The notes under the pieces were generated by a model that saw only the letters and a list, made by a program, of their open reading frames with translations, did not search any database and had not been told where the DNA came from. Shown here piece by piece: positions 37,255 through 46,795 of a stretch of DNA of 55,472 nt. Numbering within the stretch: position 1 is the stretch's first letter; each line of letters starts with the position of its first letter. Source of the DNA: Cellvibrionaceae bacterium (lineage in GTDB: Bacteria; Pseudomonadota; Gammaproteobacteria; Pseudomonadales; Cellvibrionaceae); the NCBI GenBank assembly GCA_028281575.1, contig JANQJP010000074.1, forward strand, positions 1 to 55,472, given 5' to 3'. Both the position numbers and the translations under genes were made by a program.

Positions 37255-38646
37255 TTGATTAACCAAGCGCGCTTTGATTTCTTAAGTATACGTGCACTTA
37301 TATTTTTGATTGCGTGTGTGATTACTCACGTAAATGCACAGGAAAACAGTGCCGATGATGGTGAGCCAGATGCAGAAGCTGCTAAAGAAATCCAAGCGTT
37401 ACCGCTTGAAGAACTGCGTATTTTTACAAAAGTTTATTCTGGCGTGCGCGCGAGCTACATCAACGAAATCGATGATGAGACGCTATTGCGCTACGCAATA
37501 AAAGGCATTCTGAGCGAACTTGACCCGCATTCCGCCTATCTCGACGCGTCGACATTTGACAACCTTCAAATACAAACCACTGGCGAGTTTGGCGGCCTGG
37601 GCATTGAGGTAGGGATGGAAGACGGCTTTGTCAAAGTAATTTCGCCGATAGATGACACTCCGGCCGAGCGCGCTGGCATAGAGGCGGGTGACCTAATAAT
37701 CAGACTCGACGGCAAGACCGTCAAAGGGCTCTCTCTTAATCAAGCCATAGAAAAAATGCGTGGCCCCAAAGGGACAAAAATTGTATTGACGATCGTTCGC
37801 GATGGCGTCAAGCAACCTTTTGACATTACAATCACCCGTGACGTCGTTAAAGTCAAAAGTGTTCGCTCCGGTGTTAGAGACGATTACTACGGCTATATTC
37901 GTATCGCGCAATTCCAAATTCGCACCGGCGAGGATGTTAAAAAAGCCGTTGAAAAACTAAGAAAAGCCAGTCCGGAACTGCGCGGGCTTATTTTAGATTT
38001 GCGCAATAATCCCGGCGGTGTGCTCGGCGCTGCAGTGGATGTGGCGGATGCTTTTTTAGACGGTGACATGATCGTCTATACCGAAGGGCGGTTAAACGAT
38101 TCGAATAAAAAGTACTTCGCTCGCAAGGGCGATATCACCCAGGGCCTGCCGATTGTTGTATTGATTAACGACGGTTCAGCTTCCGCATCTGAAATTGTCG
38201 CGGGCGCACTGCAGGATCAAAACCGCGCATTAATCTTGGGAACACAGAGCTTTGGTAAAGGGTCGGTCCAATCGATCATTCCTATTTCGGAAGATCGCGC
38301 GGTTAAATTAACCACTGCTCTTTATTTCACTCCCGAAGGACGGTCCATTCAAGCGCAGGGAATTGAGCCCGATATTGTCGTCGAACGCGTTAGAGTCACA
38401 GCCGTGCAGCCGCGAGCGCGCGTAACTGAGGCAGATTTAAGTGGCCACCTGGAAAACGTCAACGGCGGCGAAGAAAAAAATGCAAAGAGTCGCGAAAACG
38501 TCGACACCAACCTGCAGAACCAAGACAGCCAACTTTACGAAGCTTTGAACCTACTTAAAGGCCTGACCCTATTTAAAGAGAAACGCGAGGACGGCGCACG
38601 TGAAGATCTTGCAAAAACAATAGAGGGGACTGACGAGACCGAATGA
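37255..38646 (+). CDS. ctpA: Carboxy-terminal processing peptidase (S41)
   Basis: Periplasmic serine protease of 463 residues. A signal peptide (IRALIFLIACVITHVNAQ) leads, a PDZ domain spans about 105-185, and the S41 catalytic domain follows with Ser near 310 in DGSASASEI and Lys335 in SFGKGSVQ. The start is TTG: GGAG sits seven bases upstream and no ATG or GTG is near. The C-terminal 90 residues are charged and variable. The yibQ start overlaps its stop. Confidence 0.95.
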   Translation: MINQARFDFLSIRALIFLIACVITHVNAQENSADDGEPDAEAAKEIQALPLEELRIFTKVYSGVRASYINEIDDETLLRYAIKGILSELDPHSAYLDASTFDNLQIQTTGEFGGLGIEVGMEDGFVKVISPIDDTPAERAGIEAGDLIIRLDGKTVKGLSLNQAIEKMRGPKGTKIVLTIVRDGVKQPFDITITRDVVKVKSVRSGVRDDYYGYIRIAQFQIRTGEDVKKAVEKLRKASPELRGLILDLRNNPGGVLGAAVDVADAFLDGDMIVYTEGRLNDSNKKYFARKGDITQGLPIVVLINDGSASASEIVAGALQDQNRALILGTQSFGKGSVQSIIPISEDRAVKLTTALYFTPEGRSIQAQGIEPDIVVERVRVTAVQPRARVTEADLSGHLENVNGGEEKNAKSRENVDTNLQNQDSQLYEALNLLKGLTLFKEKREDGAREDLAKTIEGTDETE

Positions 38647-39458
38647 TGGTTCGACCATATGTTGTTTTCGGTATCCTGCTTACACAGTACCTTCTCGCCA
38701 ACGTTATTTGGGCGGGCAGCCTCGGTGCAAGGGACGCACGTAGCGTAATATCACCCCGCATAGCGATTGTTATTGATGATCTGGGTTATCGATATGAACC
38801 CGGTGAACTGCTAGCAACCTTACCTTATCCGATTACCATGGCAGTACTGCCGAACGCACCCTATGCGTTCGAAATTGCTGAGTTGGCCACTGACGAGGGC
38901 CAAGAGCTTATTTTGCATGTGCCGATGGAGACCGTTCACGAGGGTGAGTGGGAAGAAGGGCTGACGACAGCCATGAATGCAACCGCATTCACCAATACCA
39001 TTAACGCAATGCTGGACGACTTCCCGCATGTTGTTGGTATCAATAATCACGGCGGAAGCATGCTGACGGCAGATAGGGGCAGAATGTATTGGGTGATGAA
39101 AGAACTGGCGCAACGCGAGCTGTATTTTTTAGATAGTCGCACCACAAGTGCCAGCACAGCAATTGCCGCTGCCCAAGCATTCGGTGTAGATCATGCATCT
39201 CGCGACGTTTTTCTTGATCATGTACAGTCAGATGAGAACATCGCTGCTGAATTTGATCGATTGCGCCAAATCGCGCGTGAATTTGGTCAGGCCATCGGCA
39301 TAGGCCATCCCCACCCGGAAACCATTGCTCAGCTGCGACATCAACTTCCCGCATTGATCGCCGAGGGGTTTGAACTCACCTATTGCTCTAAACTGCTCAC
39401 ACGCGCTCCGAACAAGCCTACCGACTACTCTCGCCATCATGTCCAGCCCATTCGATAG
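38643..39458 (+). CDS. yibQ: Divergent polysaccharide deacetylase (YibQ type)
   Basis: 271 residues with a signal peptide (VVFGILLTQYLLANVIWAGS) and a polysaccharide deacetylase-like barrel: IAIVIDDLGYR, LPNAPYAFEIAE, HVPMET, INNHGGSMLT, LDSRTT and IGHPHPETI. The ATG overlaps the ctpA TGA by four bases. Its constant association with envC and gpmI suggests work on the cell wall; the substrate is unknown. Confidence 0.92.
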   Translation: MMVRPYVVFGILLTQYLLANVIWAGSLGARDARSVISPRIAIVIDDLGYRYEPGELLATLPYPITMAVLPNAPYAFEIAELATDEGQELILHVPMETVHEGEWEEGLTTAMNATAFTNTINAMLDDFPHVVGINNHGGSMLTADRGRMYWVMKELAQRELYFLDSRTTSASTAIAAAQAFGVDHASRDVFLDHVQSDENIAAEFDRLRQIAREFGQAIGIGHPHPETIAQLRHQLPALIAEGFELTYCSKLLTRAPNKPTDYSRHHVQPIR

Positions 39459-39745
39459 CCCACGACCGACCGTAAAATCAGACATAGTGTTTATCGAAGT
39501 GACAAGAAAGGGCTTATGCGACGAAAAGTTATAAATTATGCCTATTCTATGACCAAATAGATGAAAAAATGCATGTGAAGCTCATCTCACTTTTGCTAGA
39601 ATTCGAAAAGTTATATCCGGTCAGTCTATTAATTGAACACAAGCGTGCATGGCTACTTACAAAAGGAGTGAGCGATTAAACCTTGTGCTATCAAATACAG
39701 GCTGAACAACTTAGGGATAGTGATTGAGATAAGCGAGGACAGACT

Positions 39746-39967
39746 ATGAATCGTACAGGTGAAAATTGTGAGCTTCCAATGCGCCAAAGCCGCTTCTTTG
39801 AGACGGATGGCTACTGGTACTATAACACCCGCGAAGGGGTTGCGATTGGTCCATTCGATTCCATGAGCGAAGCCGAAACTGGCGTCAGCGATTTTATCGA
39901 TTTTATTATGCACGCAGAGCCATCGGTCTCTGAAACACTTGCGAAGTACGCGCGCGCTGCCGCATAA
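39746..39967 (+). CDS. Small DUF6316-like protein
   Basis: 73 residues, soluble, with MRQSRFFETDGYWYYNTREG followed by IGPFDSMSEAE. This pattern I associate with DUF6316 proteins of Pseudomonas-like bacteria. The GAGG stretch before the ATG supports translation. Function unknown. It converges on hisF with 110 bases between stops. Confidence 0.75.
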   Translation: MNRTGENCELPMRQSRFFETDGYWYYNTREGVAIGPFDSMSEAETGVSDFIDFIMHAEPSVSETLAKYARAAA

Positions 39968-40077
39968 CGTTTTTCTCTGCCTGGCCTGTGTCTCCGACCG
40001 GGCCGGGTGGAAACCAAACCCACCGCATTTCGCTTTGTTACCCACCCCGCGCTTTTAACATCATTCAGTAAACTTTA

Positions 40078-40851
40078 CTATAGCCGTACTTCGATGCCGC
40101 GCATCTGCATATGCTCTTTGGCTTCACGCACCGTGTATTCGCCGAAATGGAAGATGCTTGCCGCGAGCACCGCGTCGGCACCTGCATGCTCAACGCCATC
40201 CGCCAAGTGGTCCAGATTACCGACTCCGCCGGAGGCGATCACCGGAATTGATACCACATCGCTGACGGCCCGAGTAAGCTCAATATCAAAACCGTTTTTC
40301 GTTCCATCACAATCCATGCTGGTCAAAAGGATTTCGCCCGCACCGTAAGCTGCCATTTTTGCGGCCCACTCGACAGCATCAATACCCGTCGGTTTGCGAC
40401 CACCGTGGGTAAAGATCTCCCAGCGTGCTGGCTCATGATCGCCACTCACTTTGCGGGCATCGATCGCCACGACAATGCACTGAGCGCCAAATTTCTCTGA
40501 AGCCTGGCGCACAAACTCAGGATTTTTAACAGCGGCCGAATTGATCGACACTTTGTCTGCACCGGCATTTAACATAGTGCGAATATCTTTTAATTCGCGA
40601 ATTCCACCACCGACGGTCAATGGAATAAATACTTGTGCCGCAATTTGCTCGACGGTATGCACCGTGGTATCACGGTCTTCGTGACTGGCGGTGATATCCA
40701 AAAAAGTAAGCTCATCGGCGCCCTCATCGTTGTAGCGTCTCGCTACCTCAACGGGATCTCCAGCATCACGAATATCAACAAATTGCACGCCTTTGACCAC
40801 ACGGCCTTTATCAACGTCTAAACAGGGAATAATGCGTTTCGCCAATGACAT
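40078..40851 (-). CDS. hisF: Imidazole glycerol phosphate synthase, cyclase subunit
   Basis: 257-residue TIM barrel that makes imidazole glycerol phosphate and AICAR with ammonia from HisH. It begins [20 protein letters not shown], holding the catalytic Asp12, and later shows [16 protein letters not shown] and [12 protein letters not shown]. The ATG at 40851 is chosen over an ATG 24 bases upstream that reads into hisA. Last gene of hisB-hisH-hisA-hisF. Confidence 0.97.
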   Translation of the reverse strand: MSLAKRIIPCLDVDKGRVVKGVQFVDIRDAGDPVEVARRYNDEGADELTFLDITASHEDRDTTVHTVEQIAAQVFIPLTVGGGIRELKDIRTMLNAGADKVSINSAAVKNPEFVRQASEKFGAQCIVVAIDARKVSGDHEPARWEIFTHGGRKPTGIDAVEWAAKMAAYGAGEILLTSMDCDGTKNGFDIELTRAVSDVVSIPVIASGGVGNLDHLADGVEHAGADAVLAASIFHFGEYTVREAKEHMQMRGIEVRL

Positions 40852-40853
40852 GA

Positions 40854-41591
40854 TCAGACTTGCCCCGCGTCGCAAAACTGTTGCGCTTCAGCTAAATCCA
40901 AAGACCCTTCATATATCGCACGGCCGGTAATGGCACCGGAAATTCCAGTACCGTGAGCCGCATGCAGTGCCTGAATATCGTCCATATTGGTAATACCGCC
41001 TGATGCGATAACAGGTATGGATGACGCCGAGGCCATCGCTACCGTGGCATCGACATTGACGCCTTGCATCATGCCGTCGCGGGCAATGTCGGTGTAAACA
41101 ATTGCATCGACACCATCCTGTTCGAACCGCTTAGCCAATTCTGTTGCTTTCACATTTGACACTTCAGCCCACCCATCAGTGGCGACCAAACCATCTTTTG
41201 CGTCCAAGCCAACAATAATATGCCCGGCAAATGCGCGACACATATCGCTGACAAAAGCGGGCTCTTTCACCGCCTTGGTACCAATAATAACGAAGCTGAC
41301 ACCGGCCTCCAGGTAATGCTCTATCGTCTTGGCACTGCGAATGCCCCCGCCAATTTGAATCGGCAAATTGGGATGTGCACGCGCGATTTCCGTAACAATT
41401 TCACCATTGACCGGCTGACCGTCGAAAGCGCCGTTTAGATCCACTAGATGCAAACGCCTGCAGCCTTGAGCACGCCAGCGAGACGCCATCGCGACAGGAT
41501 CATCCGAGAACACCGTCGAGTCCTCCATTAGCCCCTGGCGCAAGCGCACGCATTTGCCATCTTTAAGATCAATCGCGGGAATAACTAACAT
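40854..41591 (-). CDS. hisA: ProFAR isomerase
   Basis: 245-residue TIM barrel converting ProFAR to PRFAR. It starts [20 protein letters not shown], carrying the catalytic Asp8, with [26 protein letters not shown] (second catalytic Asp) and [12 protein letters not shown]. Two bases separate its stop from hisF and 29 bases separate it from hisH. Confidence 0.97.
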   Translation of the reverse strand: MLVIPAIDLKDGKCVRLRQGLMEDSTVFSDDPVAMASRWRAQGCRRLHLVDLNGAFDGQPVNGEIVTEIARAHPNLPIQIGGGIRSAKTIEHYLEAGVSFVIIGTKAVKEPAFVSDMCRAFAGHIIVGLDAKDGLVATDGWAEVSNVKATELAKRFEQDGVDAIVYTDIARDGMMQGVNVDATVAMASASSIPVIASGGITNMDDIQALHAAHGTGISGAITGRAIYEGSLDLAEAQQFCDAGQV

Positions 41592-41620
41592 TTCTAAAAC
41601 TCACAAAAGAAAGTAAACAC

Positions 41621-42295
41621 TCACTCACATCGCCATTTGGCGAAATTCTGTAACAGACGTAAGCCAACCTTGTGGCTCTTTTCAGGATGAAACTGCGTCG
41701 CAAATACATTGGCTTGTGCGATTGATGCGGTAAATTCGACGCCGTAGCTGCAGCGCCCCGCCTCAATCAAACTATTACTCGGCGCAACGAAGTAACTGTG
41801 CACAAAGTAAAAACGGCTGTTGTCAGCAATGCCGCGCCACAACGCATGGTCTTGGGTTTGTGCGACATTGTTCCAGCCCATATGTGGCACCTTAAGTTGC
41901 ACGCCCTCATGCGCCTTTGCATGCAACGATGCCGTCTTAAAAACGCCATTGCCGGAGAAGCTATCCACGGTTCCGTCAAAATGCGCCAGCCCCTCGACGC
42001 CACCATTTTCCTCGCTGTGCTGCATTAACGCTTGCATCCCGACGCAAATCGCCAGCACAGGCTTACCGGATGCAATCTCTTGCTTGACCAAAATATCAAA
42101 GCCAAGACGGCGGATTTCAGCCATGCAATCACGAATCGCGCCAACGCCTGGGAAAATCACACGATCGGCGCGCTTAACAATATGATGATCAGAGGTGACG
42201 GCAATATCTGCATCGCATACGTGCTGAAGGGCGCTCGCGACTGAATGCAAGTTACCCATGCCATAATCAATGACCGCAATTTGCTGGCGGCTCAT
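41621..42295 (-). CDS. hisH: Imidazole glycerol phosphate synthase, glutaminase subunit
   Basis: 224-residue class I glutamine amidotransferase that supplies ammonia to HisF. Catalytic Cys84 lies in [10 protein letters not shown], with His203 and Glu205 in TQFHPEKSH. It is a little longer than most HisH (about 200-215) because of an insertion after the Cys loop. The ATG overlaps the hisB stop by four bases. Confidence 0.96.
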   Translation of the reverse strand: MSRQQIAVIDYGMGNLHSVASALQHVCDADIAVTSDHHIVKRADRVIFPGVGAIRDCMAEIRRLGFDILVKQEIASGKPVLAICVGMQALMQHSEENGGVEGLAHFDGTVDSFSGNGVFKTASLHAKAHEGVQLKVPHMGWNNVAQTQDHALWRGIADNSRFYFVHSYFVAPSNSLIEAGRCSYGVEFTASIAQANVFATQFHPEKSHKVGLRLLQNFAKWRCE

Positions 42296-42885
42296 AGCGC
42301 CCCTTTGGTAGAAGGCATCACGTCACCCAAACGTTCGTCACGTGTCAGCGCCATACGTAAAGCGCGGCCAAAGGCCTTATAGACAGTCTCGATTTGGTGG
42401 TGGGCATTTTCGCCACGCAAATTATCAATATGTAAAGTGACCTGGGCGTGATTAACAAAGCCCCGGAAAAACTCCATAAACAGCTCTGTATCAAAGGCTC
42501 CGATGCGTTTCTGAGTATACGGAACATTCATGATGATACCCGGCCGGCCGGAAAAATCGATCACGACACGGGACAAGGCCTCGTCGAGTGGCACATAGGC
42601 ATGCCCATAGCGAAAAATACCCTTTTTATCACCGACAGCCTGCGCGATCGCCTTACCCAGGGTAATACCAATATCCTCGACCGTGTGATGATCATCTATA
42701 TGCGTATCGCCATCACAGAAGACTTCGATATCCATCATGCCGTGACGCGCAATTTGATCCATCATATGCTCTAAAAACGGCACGCCGGTATCAAATCTAC
42801 CTGCTCCAGTGCCATCGAGATCGACACTTACCTTGATTTTAGTTTCCAGGGTATCGCGACTAACCGTTGCGGTTCTTGCGTTCAT
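42292..42885 (-). CDS. hisB: Imidazoleglycerol-phosphate dehydratase
   Basis: 197 residues, the monofunctional form without the histidinol-phosphatase domain of E. coli HisB. Metal-binding His clusters are visible: [27 protein letters not shown] and NAHHQIET. First gene of the his operon here, divergent from the thioredoxin-like gene. The other his genes are not in the window. Confidence 0.97.
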   Translation of the reverse strand: MNARTATVSRDTLETKIKVSVDLDGTGAGRFDTGVPFLEHMMDQIARHGMMDIEVFCDGDTHIDDHHTVEDIGITLGKAIAQAVGDKKGIFRYGHAYVPLDEALSRVVIDFSGRPGIIMNVPYTQKRIGAFDTELFMEFFRGFVNHAQVTLHIDNLRGENAHHQIETVYKAFGRALRMALTRDERLGDVMPSTKGAL

Positions 42886-43077
42886 GTTTTGTACTCAAAC
42901 CCATACGTGAGGCGCGGATTATAGCGTTTTGCACGCGCCTTGACACTCACCTATCTCGGACCTATTTACGGGAATAAGCAACTCCCCACCATAAGTCAAA
43001 ATTTCCGGTGACCAGACAATGTGATCGGCGAAAAGTGAAATAAAACGACAGGACACGTCGACGAAGCCAAACGCCTA

Positions 43078-43111
43078 GAGCAAGCCCCCGATCGACCAAT
43101 AGGGCTTGCTC
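43078..43111. repeat. 10-bp hairpin upstream of the thioredoxin-like gene
   Basis: GAGCAAGCCC (43078-43087) and GGGCTTGCTC (43102-43111) pair perfectly around a 14-base loop. It lies 51 bases before the thioredoxin-like start in the divergent his promoter region. No T-run follows, so a leader structure or protein-binding site is more likely than a terminator. Confidence 0.55.
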
Positions 43112-43162
43112 GACATACAAACCTAGATAAACTTATTGCCCAAGCAAGAGAAAGATAGACAT

Positions 43163-43645
43163 ATGACTAACGACACACCAAAAACTTCACCTCGCGAAAA
43201 ATACAAAGCGCTGCGCTCATGGCTGGCTTTTGTGGTTTTTGGCGCGGCCATTTATTTCGGTAACATCGAACTGCAAAGTTATTTGGGTCGACAAGCGCTT
43301 AAAAAAACGGGCCTTGAATCGGTGGAATTTGAACAAGCACTCGCGCAGGCAAAACGTGAAGATAAACTTGTGCTCGCAGATATGTCTGCCATCTGGTGCC
43401 CATCCTGCCGCAGGCTGGACCAAAAGGTGTTCAGCGATGCGAGTGTCCAGGCAACATTAAAAGAACACTTTATTTTTTCGCGTATCGAGTATGAATCCGA
43501 TGACGGCGACGCATTTATGCAGCGCTACGACGTACACGGTTTTCCGACAGTACTAATACTCAACCCAGATGGCAGCTTGCGCAAAAAACTACCACTGACT
43601 TTTGACCCAGAGCGCTACGTGGATTATATGCTTGCAGCACTCTAA
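43163..43645 (+). CDS. Membrane-anchored thioredoxin-like protein
   Basis: 160 residues from the ATG at 43163; a TTG at 43136 would add nine. One N-terminal membrane segment (SWLAFVVFGAAIYFGNI), then a thioredoxin fold with active site WCPSC in MSAIWCPSCRRLDQ and cis-proline GFPTVLIL. The anchor places it in the periplasm as a thiol oxidoreductase, like the C-terminal part of DsbD. Partner unknown. It precedes the glycosyltransferase cluster by 84 bases. Confidence 0.88.
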   Translation: MTNDTPKTSPREKYKALRSWLAFVVFGAAIYFGNIELQSYLGRQALKKTGLESVEFEQALAQAKREDKLVLADMSAIWCPSCRRLDQKVFSDASVQATLKEHFIFSRIEYESDDGDAFMQRYDVHGFPTVLILNPDGSLRKKLPLTFDPERYVDYMLAAL

Positions 43646-43729
43646 GCCTTCCAGTCGATTGATCAGACGCTTGCAGCTGACTTTGAGCTGTGCGACATTG
43701 GCTGGCAAAAAAAAGCTTATGCTCCGCCA

Positions 43730-45010
43730 ATGAATTCAATCATTCCCACACCCAGTGTCGAAGCCACCTGCACAAACACGCGCCCGCTCAAAATAGCCTT
43801 ACTCGGCTACCGTAGTCACCCCTTCGTCGGCGGACAGGGTATTTATATTAAGTATCTGAGTCGCGCGCTAAAAAAACTGGGCCATGCCGTCCATGTTTAT
43901 TCTGGGCCACCATACCCGGAGCTCGATACGGATATCGAACTTATAAAAGTGCCGAGCTTAGATTTATATTCCTCAGACGATCACGTGCGTGCGCTGCGCT
44001 GGTGCCACTTGCGTTCATTTACAGATACTTTTGAGTGGTGGACGATGCTCACTGGTGGTTTCGGTGAACCCTACACTTTTGGCCGCCGCATAGCCAAACG
44101 TTTAAAAAACAGCGACTACGACGTTATTCACGATAATCAAAGTTTGAGCTTTGGTCTGCTCAAATTGCAACGCGAAGGACACACTGTTATTTCAACAATT
44201 CACCACCCCATCCATCGCGACCGTGAGCTCGCGTTGCAAGATGAAAATGACTGGGGCATGAAATTACTGATTCGACGCTGGCATAGTTTTTTAGCTATGC
44301 AAGAAAAAGTGGTACAGAAATTACAACACGTCACCACTGTGTCTGAGCAATCAAAACACGATATTGCGCATTATTTTCGCCGTCCGCACAATAAAACAAC
44401 GGTGATATTTAACGGGGTCGACAGCAGCGTTTTTCGTCCCACCGAACACATTGAAGAACAAGCGTATACGCTGTTGACAACAAGCTCCTCCGACCAACCA
44501 CTCAAAGGACTGAGGTATTTATTGGAAGCACTTGCGCTAATAAAGACCGAATACCCACAGGCAAAACTTCGCATTATTGGAAAATTAAAAGAAAATGGCG
44601 CTAACCAAAAACGTATTCGCACACTCGGGCTACAAAAACATATCGAATGTATTGCTGATATCAGTACCGATGAACTTGTACACTATTACAACCAGACCGC
44701 TATTTTTATTTGTCCTTCGCTTTACGAAGGATTTGGCCTCCCCTTGGCCGAAGCCATGGCTTGCGGCCGTGCGGTGATATCAACGGATGGTGGAGCACTA
44801 CCTGAAGTGGTTGGCTCCGCAGGAATTGTTGTTCCTTCGAGCAATGCAGCTGCGCTTGCAAATGCGATTCGGAAATTGTTCTCAGATAGTGCTCTTCGCC
44901 AACAGCTGGGTAAAAGTGCACGCAAACATGTGGAACAGCACTTTTGCTGGCAACGTGTCGCCGAACGCCTTACCCACTTTTATCGACACTGCCTAAAAAA
45001 CAAAGCTTGA
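43730..45010 (+). CDS. Glycosyltransferase family 4
   Basis: 426 residues, GT-B fold, retaining. N-terminal acceptor domain starts IALLGYRSHPFVGGQGIYIK with the glycine-rich loop; the donor domain has VTTVSEQSKHDI, NGVDSSVFRP and the E-x7-E stretch YEGFGLPLAEAMACG. No membrane segment. Donor and acceptor cannot be inferred. First of three tightly packed genes with a methyltransferase and a toroid protein, an association typical of a small glycan or natural-product pathway. Confidence 0.93.
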   Translation: MNSIIPTPSVEATCTNTRPLKIALLGYRSHPFVGGQGIYIKYLSRALKKLGHAVHVYSGPPYPELDTDIELIKVPSLDLYSSDDHVRALRWCHLRSFTDTFEWWTMLTGGFGEPYTFGRRIAKRLKNSDYDVIHDNQSLSFGLLKLQREGHTVISTIHHPIHRDRELALQDENDWGMKLLIRRWHSFLAMQEKVVQKLQHVTTVSEQSKHDIAHYFRRPHNKTTVIFNGVDSSVFRPTEHIEEQAYTLLTTSSSDQPLKGLRYLLEALALIKTEYPQAKLRIIGKLKENGANQKRIRTLGLQKHIECIADISTDELVHYYNQTAIFICPSLYEGFGLPLAEAMACGRAVISTDGGALPEVVGSAGIVVPSSNAAALANAIRKLFSDSALRQQLGKSARKHVEQHFCWQRVAERLTHFYRHCLKNKA

Positions 45011-45026
45011 GAAAGGACGCTTCCAC

Positions 45027-45740
45027 TTGGAAACCATTGACGTAGCCGCGCTGGCGATAAAGAACGGACACACTGTATTAGACCTCGGCTGCGGCGAAGG
45101 CCGTCACGCCATTGCATTGAGCCATCATTTTCCGGAAGCAAACATTTACGCGCTTGATATTAATTTCCAAAATGTGGCGACTGCGCTAAATAAACACACG
45201 GAATTTTTAGCTGGCGACTTAAACACGCTATACACGCAAGCCGATGCTTTTACACTGCCCTTCAGCGATCATTCTATAGACCATATCATCTGCTCGGAAG
45301 TACTCGAACATATCGATCACTACGAAGCCATCGTTGAGGAAATAAGCCGAGTATTAAAACCAGGAGGGAGTTTGAACATTAGTGTCCCGAGAGCGTGGCC
45401 GGAAAAGATATGTTGGGCACTATCAAAAGAATACAGCAATACAGCCGGCGGGCATGTAAGAATTTTTAATGCGAGACAACTCACATCGCAGCTGACAAAT
45501 AGAGAATATATTTTTTTACACCGTCACTGGGCACACGCCCTTCATTCACCCTATTGGTGGTTGCGATGTTTATTTTGGCGCGAAACGGACCCGCAAAATA
45601 TCTTTGTCCGCTGGTACCATAAATTATTAGTTTGGGATCTACTAAAAAAGCCGATACTTACTCGTAAACTGGAACAGTTTTTGAATCCAATATTAGGAAA
45701 AAGCGTTGTATTGTATTTTAAAAAGGCAAACCATCTATGA
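45027..45740 (+). CDS. Class I SAM-dependent methyltransferase
   Basis: 237 residues. Motif I is LDLGCGEGRHAIAL at 18-31, followed by IYALDINFQN, DHIICSEVLEHI and LKPGGSLNISVPR, a Methyltransf_11-type pattern. Start is TTG with AAAGGA upstream; there is no closer ATG and motif I falls at the expected distance. It starts 16 bases after the glycosyltransferase and overlaps the toroid gene by four bases, so the three act together. Confidence 0.88.
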   Translation: METIDVAALAIKNGHTVLDLGCGEGRHAIALSHHFPEANIYALDINFQNVATALNKHTEFLAGDLNTLYTQADAFTLPFSDHSIDHIICSEVLEHIDHYEAIVEEISRVLKPGGSLNISVPRAWPEKICWALSKEYSNTAGGHVRIFNARQLTSQLTNREYIFLHRHWAHALHSPYWWLRCLFWRETDPQNIFVRWYHKLLVWDLLKKPILTRKLEQFLNPILGKSVVLYFKKANHL

Positions 45741-46795
45741 ATATTACAACCACCAACAAAATTGAAATAAAAAAACGCTTGCACTCGATTGCCAAATACA
45801 TTCTTGACCAACAACTCGATAATGGCGCTATACCTTGGTTTAAAGGCGACAAATTGGACCCATGGGATCACAGCGAAGCGATTATGGCACTGACGATCAC
45901 CGGCGAATACCAGGCCGCCGAAAAAGGCTTTTCCTGGCTGGAGAAGAATCAGACAGCCGAAGGCTATTGGTTCGCTAAGTATTTGGGCGATATCAATGAC
46001 GGAGACTTAGATAGATTTAAAATAGAAACGAACTTTGTCGCCTACCCTGCGACTGCCCTATGGCACTATTATCTCGCGACGCGAGACAAAGCACTCGTAC
46101 AACGCTATTTTCCGATGATAACTAAAGCCATTAATTTTGTTGTCTCTCACCAAAATGAGCAGGGCGATATTCAGTGGGCGCTATCTAAAAAAGAGCCGCT
46201 GCCAAAAGATGCGCTCGTGACAGCCTGCGCCTCAATTTTACGAAGTATTGAATGCGCAATATCAACCGCTGAATTACTTGAACAAAAAACACTTAAATGG
46301 CGACGCGCTCACCTTAAACTGGGAGACGCGCTTAAAACGAAACCCTGGCGCTTCGACCGCAGTTGGGAGAGCAAAGCACGATTTTCGATGGATTGGTTTT
46401 ATCCAATACTCTCTGGCGTTTTTACTCAAAACGAAAGCAAATTACGCTTACAACAGGGCTGGGAGAAATTTGTTGTCAATAACTATGGCTGCAAGTGCGT
46501 CGCCGACCAGCCCTGGGTCACCGTTGCCGAAAGCTGCGAACTCATCATCGCTCTCATTGCAGCGAACCAGCGCGATAAGGCCATTACAATTTACGAACAA
46601 CTCTTACGCTGGCAGGATAGCGACGGCGGATTCTGGACCGGCTACGTCTATCGCGACAATTGTATTTGGCCTGAAGAAAAAACCACATGGACAGCCGCGG
46701 CTGTAGCGCTGGCAAGCGATGCACTATTTGAACATAGCGACGCAGCAAAACTATTTACCAGCACCAGCGAGTTATTTTTTTCGCAAAACGCCTAA
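45737..46795 (+). CDS. Alpha/alpha-toroid protein, prenyltransferase/squalene-oxidase repeat-like
   Basis: 352 residues, mostly alternating amphipathic helices with Trp-rich turns: DQQLDNGAIPWF, DPWDHSEAIMALTITGEY, ATALWHYYLATRD, VTVAESCELIIALIAAN and DSDGGFWTGYV. This recalls the (alpha/alpha)6 barrel shared by terpene cyclase repeats and several glycosidases. Catalytic residues cannot be pinned down. No signal peptide. The start overlaps the methyltransferase stop (ATGA), and its last 24 bases overlap the 3' end of the convergent methyltransferase gene. Confidence 0.82.
   Translation: MNITTTNKIEIKKRLHSIAKYILDQQLDNGAIPWFKGDKLDPWDHSEAIMALTITGEYQAAEKGFSWLEKNQTAEGYWFAKYLGDINDGDLDRFKIETNFVAYPATALWHYYLATRDKALVQRYFPMITKAINFVVSHQNEQGDIQWALSKKEPLPKDALVTACASILRSIECAISTAELLEQKTLKWRRAHLKLGDALKTKPWRFDRSWESKARFSMDWFYPILSGVFTQNESKLRLQQGWEKFVVNNYGCKCVADQPWVTVAESCELIIALIAANQRDKAITIYEQLLRWQDSDGGFWTGYVYRDNCIWPEEKTTWTAAAVALASDALFEHSDAAKLFTSTSELFFSQNA

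Noticed and set aside
39653-40045. 130-codon minus-strand frame
   Set aside because: It covers the DUF6316-like gene antisense; the plus-strand gene has the better start and family pattern.
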